Assembly: GCA_022601345.1 (NCBI GenBank)
Contig: JAJACU010000010.1
Location: 1-64,000 of the forward strand
Direction of reading: 5' to 3'
Source of the DNA: Chlamydiota bacterium
GTDB taxonomy: Bacteria > Chlamydiota > Chlamydiia > Chlamydiales > JAAZZY01
Length of the DNA: 64,000 nt
Shown: one piece after another, positions 1 to 7,434 of the stretch
Numbering within the stretch: position 1 is the first letter of the stretch
Layout of the letters: each line of letters begins with the position of its first letter
Notes under the pieces: model-generated
Told to the model about the DNA's origin: nothing
The model's input: only the letters and a program-made list of their open reading frames with translations
Databases searched by the model: none
Made by a program: the position numbers and the translations under genes

Positions 1-29
1 GATCTTACTAATAGATAGTAAAAATTATT

Positions 30-1793
30 ATGAAAGATAATATTTTAAATAAAATAATTTATAGATTAAGAAGTAAATATAGTTTTTTAAATTTTAAATC
101 AGATTTATTAAGCGGCTTCTCGGTAGCCCTGCTCGCTCTTCCTCAATCTATTGCCTATGCACTACTTTTAGGATTGCCTGCTCAAGCAGGAATAATAGCC
201 GCTATTTCTGGAAGCATCTTAACTTCATCAATCGGCTATTCAAGATATTTAGTAGCTGGTCCAACCAATGCAACTTCACTTCTTCTTCAAGTGGGAACTA
301 GTCAAATTTTATATTCACACTTTTCAAATGTACCTGATCATTTGAAAAGCGGGGTGGCTTTGCAAATTATATCTCAAATAATTTTATTTGTTGGGCTAAT
401 GCAAATACTTATTGGGGTGTTAAAACTAGGAAAACTAACACAATTTATTAGCCGCTCTGTCATGATGGGCTACATACTTGGACTTGCCATTACTATTATC
501 ATCACGCAATCCTTCCACCTCTTTGCCATTGAAAAACCTCAAGGAGTTTTCTCTCTTATTCATCAAAGTAGCTACTTAATCTCGCACTTACACCATCTAA
601 ACCCTCTCACTTTGCTTATTGGATCAATAGGCCTTCTTACTCTTGTTTTTCTCAGAAAAGAGAGTAAGAGAATCCCGCGCCCATTAATTATGCTTATTTT
701 AACAGCTCTTGTTGCAAGTTTTTTGAACCAATCAATTAGCGATAAAACTCCTTGGAGTATACCTGCTATTTCTGCACCTTACTTTGACTTAAAGGGTTTG
801 TTTGACTTTCACCTGGTCTTCCTAGATAGCGCCATTATTCACGATGTATTATATATTGCGTTTGCTATTGCTCTGCTCACTATTTTTGAACTCAATTCAG
901 TGGTAAAACTACTCTCCGAAAAAAAAGGACAGGCTACTAATACTAACCGCGACATCATTGGGCTCGGTGTAAGTAACATTGCCTCATCTTTTTTCCTAGG
1001 CACATTACCCAGCTCTGGAAGCGCTACTAGAAGTTCATTTAACTATAGAAATGGGGCAAAAAGCAGACTCTCGGGAATATTTAGTGGACTTTTCATGATT
1101 TTCATTCTCTCTGCATTCCACACTTGGATTCAGTATATCCCAAAAGCAGGGCTTGCCGCACTCCTTATAGTTATCGCCTATGAAATGATCGACTTCAAAC
1201 TTTTAAAAATTTGCCTTAAAACTACTAAGCGCGACGCATGCGTTTTAGCTGTAACTTGTCTTGCCTGCTTATTTTTGCAGCTAGATATAGCTCTATTCAT
1301 TGGAATTGCCTTATCTCTTATTCTATATTTAAGACTCGCTGCTAATACAGTTGTTTTAGAGTATGCCTTTACTGAAGAAGGGCATTTTAGACCTATTGAC
1401 ACAGACCACAGAAGACTCGACTCGCGCATTCGCATTATTAACATGGAGGGTAACCTCTTTTTTGGTTCTATTGACAGCTTACAAAGAGAGTTAAATCTAA
1501 TCATAAATAGTAATGAAGTACGCTCTGTTATTCTAAGGTTTAATAATGTTCACCATCTAGACGCGAGCATTTGTCATTACTTAGAAAGATTAGCAATTAA
1601 TCTAAGTAAAAAAGGGAAAAAGCTTTATTTAAGTGAAGTCTTAAAGCCGACTGCCCAAATTATTTATGGGTCATCTGTTTGGAGAGCTCTTGGAAAAAGC
1701 TATCTCTATGAGAAAGACTTTAATTCTCCATATTCTGCTACTAAAAAAGCGTACGACCATGCCCTAGGTGAGCTTGAAGAAGTTAAAATCTAA
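30..1793 (+). CDS. SulP-family anion transporter with STAS domain
   Basis: A 587-residue inner-membrane protein. The N-terminal ~430 residues are a run of hydrophobic segments. An early motif (SVALLALPQSIAYALLLGLP, about residues 31-50) matches the SulP signature, and a second conserved stretch (FLGTLPSSGSATRSS) lies near 320-335. The C-terminal ~130 residues form a cytoplasmic STAS domain (NMEGNLFFGSID... then ILRFNNVHHLDAS). Family members move sulfate, bicarbonate or dicarboxylates; the substrate cannot be told here. The length is normal and the ATG at 30 is the first in frame. It appears monocistronic, with an intrinsic terminator just downstream. Family assignment is firm; substrate is open. 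Confidence 0.92.
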   Translation: MKDNILNKIIYRLRSKYSFLNFKSDLLSGFSVALLALPQSIAYALLLGLPAQAGIIAAISGSILTSSIGYSRYLVAGPTNATSLLLQVGTSQILYSHFSNVPDHLKSGVALQIISQIILFVGLMQILIGVLKLGKLTQFISRSVMMGYILGLAITIIITQSFHLFAIEKPQGVFSLIHQSSYLISHLHHLNPLTLLIGSIGLLTLVFLRKESKRIPRPLIMLILTALVASFLNQSISDKTPWSIPAISAPYFDLKGLFDFHLVFLDSAIIHDVLYIAFAIALLTIFELNSVVKLLSEKKGQATNTNRDIIGLGVSNIASSFFLGTLPSSGSATRSSFNYRNGAKSRLSGIFSGLFMIFILSAFHTWIQYIPKAGLAALLIVIAYEMIDFKLLKICLKTTKRDACVLAVTCLACLFLQLDIALFIGIALSLILYLRLAANTVVLEYAFTEEGHFRPIDTDHRRLDSRIRIINMEGNLFFGSIDSLQRELNLIINSNEVRSVILRFNNVHHLDASICHYLERLAINLSKKGKKLYLSEVLKPTAQIIYGSSVWRALGKSYLYEKDFNSPYSATKKAYDHALGELEEVKI

Positions 1794-1805
1794 ATAGGCC
1801 CAAAA

Positions 1806-1834
1806 AAAGCTCTCAACAAATTGAGAGCTTTTTT
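1806..1834 (+). terminator. Intrinsic terminator after the SulP gene
   Basis: An 11-bp perfect stem (AAAGCTCTCAA / TTGAGAGCTTT) with a 4-nt CAAA loop is followed by a T-run. It starts 13 nt after the stop codon of the SulP gene. Because the left arm is preceded by seven A residues it may also work for the converging minus-strand gene ending at 1860. Confidence 0.9.
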
Positions 1835-1859
1835 ATGACATCAGTTTTTTAAATAGCAA

Positions 1860-3566
1860 TTAAGCAATTCCTAACTCAGGGTTTTCAATACTACTTAGTT
1901 CCTGACAATCTTTGGGCAGACCCTCTGGAAGTTCTGTTGAAAAAGCAACTACTGCATCAGTTTTTCCTGTCATATGAGACCAAAAAGAAGCTACTTTCTC
2001 TTTAGCATAGCGTTTTGAATTTACCAAATGAGAGAATATAATCGGTAAATTTTTCTTTGGATTTAACGCATAGGTATGCACTTTGTTTTTCAATGCAGAC
2101 GTTACTGATTCAGATATTATTGAACACTCAGGTGTGACCATTTTTTCACCAAGAGAGTAGCGCATCTGCCCATAAGCATGATCAATACCCCCTAAAAAAG
2201 TCTCACATTGAATCTGAGCTTCTTTTTGGTAATAACTACAACCCATTTTGAACTTATCCCATGCAGATTGAGCCTTTCCTCTGGCTTCAGAGCTAAGAAC
2301 ATCTCTAGTAATAGCTAGACTCCTAGAGCCCTTACATACGAGCTTTGAAATTGAATATTCAACTCTAGTATTATGCGCTAATCTTCCAGAAGACGGATAC
2401 TCAGTTCTTCTAGTAAAATCCGTGCGTGTTTCACCCGCTGCTCCAAAATAGCTACCTACAGCAGTAAAAACATCGGGGATTTTAGTTGCCATGCGCATAA
2501 ACAGTGAATTGACCCAAGGCGATTCTTGAGAAGTTTGCGCCATATGTGCCGCTTCAAGTTTTGCAAATATTTTAGGGTCTACTCGGTTAATAACTCTGTC
2601 GACTTTGGCTTGCCCTTCTTTGAAAGACTCTAGATATGTTTCATAATCCTTGTCATAGCCTTCCTCTTTGTATTCACCAAACATTTCTTTATCACTGATA
2701 AAATCAGCTTTAGACTTAGGAGTGCCATTTGGATTTGATCGAACATCTTTCAAAAGGCTTAAAGAATACTTTCCAGCACATCGATAATGCTGAGAATAGA
2801 GTTGAGCTATTGGCTGTGAAGTCTCACCTAGAGCAGCCCCTAGCCTAATGGCTTTAACGGTAGCTGATTGATTACCCCCTAGAACTTTGGGGATAAAACC
2901 ACTTTCAAAATAGGAAGGGTACTCATCTCTAATCTTAAGAATAGCTTTATCCCCTTCACTCAACGGAACTACTTCCAATTTTCTAGGAATACCATAGTAG
3001 CTTTCTATAAGCCCAGATTTTGCTCCAGTCACTACAGCAAGGCCAGCTTCATAGCCCGAAAAAGCAAATTGTCGAGTTGAATCTATAGCGGACTGACTAA
3101 AAGATGAAACACCTGTAGCTGTTGCTTTTACAGCTTCTTGGGCACTTTGAGTTAAAACTTCAAACATTGGAGTTGATGGACTCGAGTCTTGTGATGGGTT
3201 ACCTGAAAGGTGATCCACGTCAGTTACATTTTTTCCAAGGCTACTATCTGCATTTTGAGCTACTTGAGAGAGTATGATTCCAAGAGTTAAAGCTGAAATA
3301 GCTACAATAGAAAGCTTCATAGCTGTTTTAGCATTAAAAAATGAGCTTTTGCCCTCTTTCCTTAGGATTCCATCATAACCTGCTTTATTTAAAGGTTTTA
3401 TGGATTTCTCAAATTGACTTTGACCAACCAAAGGCTCTTGTGATAATGCTGATTTTGGAGCCTTGGCTCTGGCAAAGGGACTTTCTTCTTTCAATCCTAC
3501 TAATGGAGTATAAAACCCATATAGCATTTTAGGAGAGGTCTGTTTTTGTAAATTGATATTTCTCAT
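1860..3566 (-). CDS. Unrecognised single-span membrane protein
   Basis: A 568-residue protein I do not recognise. Residues 1-80 are polar and basic, without a cleavable signal. One hydrophobic segment (about 84-105, SIVAISALTLGIILS) is followed by a Ser/Asp-rich linker and a large soluble region with scattered Cys. This is compatible with a signal-anchor protein or a T3SS-dependent membrane effector, but nothing in the sequence proves either. The ATG is preceded by AAGGA at good spacing. The gene is divergent from the Kdo-hydroxylase-like gene across about 300 bp and converges on the SulP gene. Confidence 0.75.
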   Translation of the reverse strand: MRNINLQKQTSPKMLYGFYTPLVGLKEESPFARAKAPKSALSQEPLVGQSQFEKSIKPLNKAGYDGILRKEGKSSFFNAKTAMKLSIVAISALTLGIILSQVAQNADSSLGKNVTDVDHLSGNPSQDSSPSTPMFEVLTQSAQEAVKATATGVSSFSQSAIDSTRQFAFSGYEAGLAVVTGAKSGLIESYYGIPRKLEVVPLSEGDKAILKIRDEYPSYFESGFIPKVLGGNQSATVKAIRLGAALGETSQPIAQLYSQHYRCAGKYSLSLLKDVRSNPNGTPKSKADFISDKEMFGEYKEEGYDKDYETYLESFKEGQAKVDRVINRVDPKIFAKLEAAHMAQTSQESPWVNSLFMRMATKIPDVFTAVGSYFGAAGETRTDFTRRTEYPSSGRLAHNTRVEYSISKLVCKGSRSLAITRDVLSSEARGKAQSAWDKFKMGCSYYQKEAQIQCETFLGGIDHAYGQMRYSLGEKMVTPECSIISESVTSALKNKVHTYALNPKKNLPIIFSHLVNSKRYAKEKVASFWSHMTGKTDAVVAFSTELPEGLPKDCQELSSIENPELGIA

Positions 3567-3873
3567 AATTATCCTTTTAATACTAATTAATATCTAATCA
3601 ATATCTTAATTATAAGTTAATTATGTTAATAATTTATAAAGAAAATGAGCACACTATCAAACTTTTCCTATTTTAAATAAAATAGTTTACACAAGTAAAC
3701 GATGCTCGCTCAAGTCTCTTCCAAAAAATGGGAGAAAACGCTTTAAAGTCCGTTAAATTATATAAAAAAACAGATCAGTTTACTCTTAACTTACATTAGG
3801 ATCAATTAAATCTTTTCTTCAATTCAAAAGAATTGTTACCATCCCAAGTTGTGTAATCAATTTAAGGAATGAA
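3567..3873. promoter_or_regulatory. Divergent intergenic region with a perfect inverted repeat
   Basis: 307 bp of very AT-rich, non-coding DNA between two divergent genes. A perfect inverted repeat GTTTAC-ACAA-GTAAAC lies at 3685-3700 and could be an operator for a dimeric regulator. On the minus strand a TATAAT (plus-strand ATTATA at 3609-3614) lies about 45 nt from the start of the 568-residue gene, but its -35 is poor. No small ORF or RNA hairpin stood out. Confidence 0.4.
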
Positions 3874-4758
3874 ATGAAGCGCATTAAACCCTTTGACTTT
3901 TCTAAATGGAAACCCACCCCTACACCTGATGAAGCAAAAGAATGCCTTCAATCTTTAGAGAATGGACAGGTGCTTTACTTTCCTAACTTAAACTTCCAAA
4001 TCAAAGCACAAGAGCAAGAATCTTTCTCATCAAACCTTGTAAAGCCGGGTAGAAAAAATATCAGCTACGATCTTTCCTCTGACCTAACAAAAGCCTGTGA
4101 AGCCAATCTTGAAACACAAAATATTATCCATGAAATGATGAAACGCTTTGCAAATTGCGCATTAGAATTTGTACAGTGCACCTTTCCACAGTATAAAAAG
4201 CATCTCATTACTGGCAGAACAAGCTTTAGACCCGTTGAAATTAAAGGGCGCCAAAATTCATCCTATAAAAAAAATGACACCCTACTTCACATTGATTCCT
4301 TTCCGTCTACCCCAACAAACGGGAAACGAATCTTACGTTTCTTTGCTAATGTAAACCCATTTGATATTCCGCGAGTTTGGCGCCTTGGAGAGCCTCACAA
4401 ACAAGTTATTAAAAGATTTTTGCCGCAAATTAAAAGCCCTATCTGGGGGTCTAGATCTCTTATGAATCGTTTTGGCATTACTAAGTCTTATCGTATTTTG
4501 TATGACCATTATATGCTTCATATTCATGATAAGATGAAAATGGATCAATCCTATCAAGAAAAAGTAAATCAAGAAATTTTAGAATTTCCACCTATGACTT
4601 GCTGGATGGCATTTACAGACCAAGTATCACACGCTGTTCTTTCTGGACAGTATGCCTTTGAGCAAAGTTTCTACCTTCCTGTTGAGGCCCAAGACAGCCC
4701 TGAAAAGTCCCCGTTAAACTACATGGAAAAATTACTTCAAAAAAGCTTAATGGAGTAA
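3874..4758 (+). CDS. Kdo hydroxylase-like Fe(II)/2-oxoglutarate oxygenase
   Basis: A 294-residue soluble protein resembling the Kdo hydroxylase (KdoO) family, which hydroxylates C3 of Kdo in lipid A-Kdo core. The expected iron ligands are visible: H139-x-D141 in LLHIDSFPS and a distal His253 in DQVSHAVLSGQ, followed by the strand EQSFYLP. The family-type block RFFANVNPFDIPRVWRLGEP lies between them. The ATG has AAGGAA upstream. The stop is 3 nt before the next gene, so the two are probably co-transcribed. Chlamydial LPS is Kdo-rich, so a Kdo-modifying enzyme is plausible. The substrate is inferred from family only. Confidence 0.75.
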   Translation: MKRIKPFDFSKWKPTPTPDEAKECLQSLENGQVLYFPNLNFQIKAQEQESFSSNLVKPGRKNISYDLSSDLTKACEANLETQNIIHEMMKRFANCALEFVQCTFPQYKKHLITGRTSFRPVEIKGRQNSSYKKNDTLLHIDSFPSTPTNGKRILRFFANVNPFDIPRVWRLGEPHKQVIKRFLPQIKSPIWGSRSLMNRFGITKSYRILYDHYMLHIHDKMKMDQSYQEKVNQEILEFPPMTCWMAFTDQVSHAVLSGQYAFEQSFYLPVEAQDSPEKSPLNYMEKLLQKSLME

Positions 4759-4761
4759 TAC

Positions 4762-6213
4762 ATGAAGATTCTTCTTACCGGAGCTAATGGCTACATTGGA
4801 ACGCGCCTACTTCAAAGACTTGTTCAAGACGGCCACCACGTATATGCGATGGTTAGAAGCCTAAAGCGCTTTACCCCTCCACCGGATGCTGAAAAGAATA
4901 TCACTGTTGTTGAAGGTGACATATTAGACCCTTTAACCCTAAAAAAGATTCCCAAAGACTTTGAGACTGCTTATTTTTTAATTCACTCAATGTCTCAAGA
5001 TGCTACCAACTTTGATCTCAAAGATCGAATTGCCGCTGAAAACTTCTTGGATCTAATAGAAGATTCCCACTGCAAACAAATTATATATCTAAGCGGCATT
5101 GTCAATGATGAAAAATTATCTAAGCATCTTAACTCAAGATTTGAAGTTGAAAAAATTCTTAAAAAAGGCCCCATCCCTTTAACCTGCTTACGAGCGGCAA
5201 TTATTATTGGGGCTGGAAGCGCCTCTTTTGAAATTATTAGAGATCTTGTCGAGAAGCTCCCTCTTATGGTTGCACCAAGATGGCTCAATAGTCAATGTCA
5301 GCCCATCTCTATTGTTGATGTTATAGACTACCTTGCAAGAGTTTTGAATAATAAAGACTGCATAGATCAATCTTTTGATATTGGGGGTCCTGACAGATTA
5401 AATTATAAAGACATGCTTTTAAGATTTGCTAAGGTTAGAGAGTTAAAACGCTATATTTTAATTGTTCCTGTCTTAACTCCAAAACTATCATCTATGTGGT
5501 TATTTTTTGTAACCTCAACAAGTTTTGATCTAGCAAAGGCTCTTGTTGATAGCCTAAGAAATGATGCTATTTGCATTCATCAAAACATTGAAAAAATCAT
5601 CCCCAAAAAATGCCTCAGCTATGAAGAATCTATTAAAAGAGCGTTTCAAAAAATTGAAGATCATGAAGTTTTCTCAAGTTGGAAAGACTCGTGGTCTGGA
5701 AGTAATTTGCCAGCAAAATACAATGAATACTTAAAAGTTCCAACTCACGGCTGCCTTTTTTGGGAAGAGATTCGAACCATAGACAAAGAATGCAACTGCC
5801 AAAATGTCATGAATCATATTTATAACCTGGGTGGAGAAAATGGTTACTTTGTAAACTGGGCATGGAAGCTAAGAGGATTAATCGATCGTCTACTTGGCGG
5901 AGTTGGCCTTAGACGTGGTAAAGTAGCTAGGAAAAAACCTAGACAAGGTGACTCTTTAGATTTTTGGCGCGTCTTATTAGTTGATGATCAAAACCAAAGA
6001 TTTTTACTTTACGCAGAAATGATTGTACCAGGAGAGGCTTGGCTTGAGCTTAAAATTAATCAAGCAGATAATGATAGGCAATTAATCATCAAAGCTACAT
6101 TTCGACCAAGAGGATTATGGGGAAGAATTTACTGGTACTCACTATGGCCTGTTCACTATATAATTTTTAAAGGCTTAGCCAATAGAATTATCAAAGAATC
6201 TAAATCTTGTTAA
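4762..6213 (+). CDS. NAD(P)-binding SDR with C-terminal DUF2867-type domain
   Basis: A 483-residue two-part protein. Residues 1-300 form an atypical/extended SDR with the nucleotide motif TGANGYIGTRLL at the N-terminus, like NmrA/YbjT proteins. Residues ~330-483 resemble DUF2867 (WAWKLRGLIDRLLGGVGLRRG ... FWRVLLVDD ... RPRGLWGRIYW). The biochemical function of this fusion is unknown; it is often annotated as an NAD-dependent epimerase or a lipid/envelope-associated protein. It follows the Kdo-hydroxylase-like gene by 3 nt and its TAA overlaps the stop codon of the converging yidD gene (TTAA at 6210-6213). Confidence 0.8.
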   Translation: MKILLTGANGYIGTRLLQRLVQDGHHVYAMVRSLKRFTPPPDAEKNITVVEGDILDPLTLKKIPKDFETAYFLIHSMSQDATNFDLKDRIAAENFLDLIEDSHCKQIIYLSGIVNDEKLSKHLNSRFEVEKILKKGPIPLTCLRAAIIIGAGSASFEIIRDLVEKLPLMVAPRWLNSQCQPISIVDVIDYLARVLNNKDCIDQSFDIGGPDRLNYKDMLLRFAKVRELKRYILIVPVLTPKLSSMWLFFVTSTSFDLAKALVDSLRNDAICIHQNIEKIIPKKCLSYEESIKRAFQKIEDHEVFSSWKDSWSGSNLPAKYNEYLKVPTHGCLFWEEIRTIDKECNCQNVMNHIYNLGGENGYFVNWAWKLRGLIDRLLGGVGLRRGKVARKKPRQGDSLDFWRVLLVDDQNQRFLLYAEMIVPGEAWLELKINQADNDRQLIIKATFRPRGLWGRIYWYSLWPVHYIIFKGLANRIIKESKSC

Positions 6214-6545
6214 GGAACTGGGTTATACTTTTTAAGTTCACCCTCATGCTTAACTTCTCTATAAACCCAGAGATCATGATTACATCTCATTAATCGATCA
6301 CATCCTAATAACCAGCCCTTAACAAGCCCATATTTTCCTATAGCTTGCTTGGTGTACTGTGAGCAGCTTGGATAGTATGAACAGGTCAATATCTTCATAG
6401 GAGAGATGTTTTCTTTATACCAGTCTATCATGGCTATGCCAACTTTAGCAGATCGCCTATCAGATAGTTCAGGGCTAGGATCAGCGCACCCCCAACTATA
6501 GGTGCTGGCAAGTAGAAGTAAAAAAATTAAAGTTTTAAAATTCAT
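6210..6545 (-). CDS. yidD: YidD membrane-insertion efficiency factor, with a signal-like N-terminus
   Basis: About 111 residues from the ATG at 6545. The core has the YidD hallmark CSYYPSCSQY, then a conserved GLVKGWLLGCDRLMRCN block. YidD assists YidC-dependent membrane protein insertion. The start was chosen because this ATG overlaps the end of the upstream TPR gene by 11 nt (ATG nested in TATGAATTTTAA), a coupled-translation layout, whereas a longer reading would run deep into that gene. Unusual: the N-terminus (MNFKTLIFLLLLASTYSWGC) looks like a secretory or weak lipoprotein signal, not the usual short amphipathic helix. Confidence 0.85.
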   Translation of the reverse strand: MNFKTLIFLLLLASTYSWGCADPSPELSDRRSAKVGIAMIDWYKENISPMKILTCSYYPSCSQYTKQAIGKYGLVKGWLLGCDRLMRCNHDLWVYREVKHEGELKKYNPVP

Positions 6546-7434
6546 ACTTAAGTTTATTTTGTGGAGCGATCTCATCATGAAAAATGATCTTCTCTGCGTA
6601 GTTTGCAAAAAGGGTTTCATTATATATAAGGGTTGCTTCTTTAGCCCCTACAATGCCACCTGCATACCAACCTATCTCAAAGATAGCAGTCAGCGCTCCA
6701 AGTGTGTAGTAATGGCTTAAAAAAAGCTGTACGCTACCCCATATCAAAAGTGCATTCAAAGCAAAAGCTGTGAGAGCTGCTTTCTTTTGACCCAGATAAA
6801 AGTATCCTGAACCAGGAACAATGACGTTCATCCAACGAGCAACAGACTTTGATTTTTGTTTACTAAGAAGGCTGCGAGTTAATTTCATAATCCATTTGCT
6901 CTGCCCCATTTGCTCGGATACTGTTTCAACAGCGGCAAAGTCTTTTCGCAATACTGCGCCTGTAAGTTGAGATCCCAAAGCATCCTTTGGAGAAAACTCT
7001 GAAATGTGCTTCAAGATGATATCAGCTTTTTTGGTCTTCTTTAGGATCTCATAGGAATGATGCAAAATGATCATCAAATCATGGTAGGCTGCTAACTGAG
7101 TATCAGCGTATAGAAGAGAGTGAGTTTCAAAAAATTGAATTGCTTGGAGGTATTGCTGCTCTAAATAATACGTTAAAACTATTGCATATTCTATTTCTTT
7201 GACATGCACGGAGTCTTTAGGGCACAAAATTAGAGCTCTTTTAAAACAAGTAACTGCACTATTGCAGTCTTTTTGAGAAGCAAATGCAGCGCCTAGGTTA
7301 TACTCTCTAACCCAATCTTGATCTTGTTTAGTTACTTCAGTTAGCTGATAGGGCGTGCTTTCTCTTAAACCTTCAGAGAAAAGTGAAAAGCATGGAAGAA
7401 ACCATACTAGTGCAGCTGCTACCCACAAACGCAT
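6535..7434 (-). CDS. Exported TPR protein with C-terminal membrane hairpin
   Basis: A 299-residue protein with a signal peptide (about residues 1-20), TPR-like helical repeats (about 45-200), then a hydrophobic region with the motif PGSGYFYLGQKKAAL (about 210-225), typical of DUF5683/TM2-like membrane hairpins. Its ATG abuts the stop of the secretin gene and yidD overlaps its end, so it sits at the tail of the T3SS operon. The role is unknown; an envelope assembly or insertion role beside SctC and YidD is only inferred from position. Confidence 0.75.
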   Translation of the reverse strand: MRLWVAAALVWFLPCFSLFSEGLRESTPYQLTEVTKQDQDWVREYNLGAAFASQKDCNSAVTCFKRALILCPKDSVHVKEIEYAIVLTYYLEQQYLQAIQFFETHSLLYADTQLAAYHDLMIILHHSYEILKKTKKADIILKHISEFSPKDALGSQLTGAVLRKDFAAVETVSEQMGQSKWIMKLTRSLLSKQKSKSVARWMNVIVPGSGYFYLGQKKAALTAFALNALLIWGSVQLFLSHYYTLGALTAIFEIGWYAGGIVGAKEATLIYNETLFANYAEKIIFHDEIAPQNKLKYEF

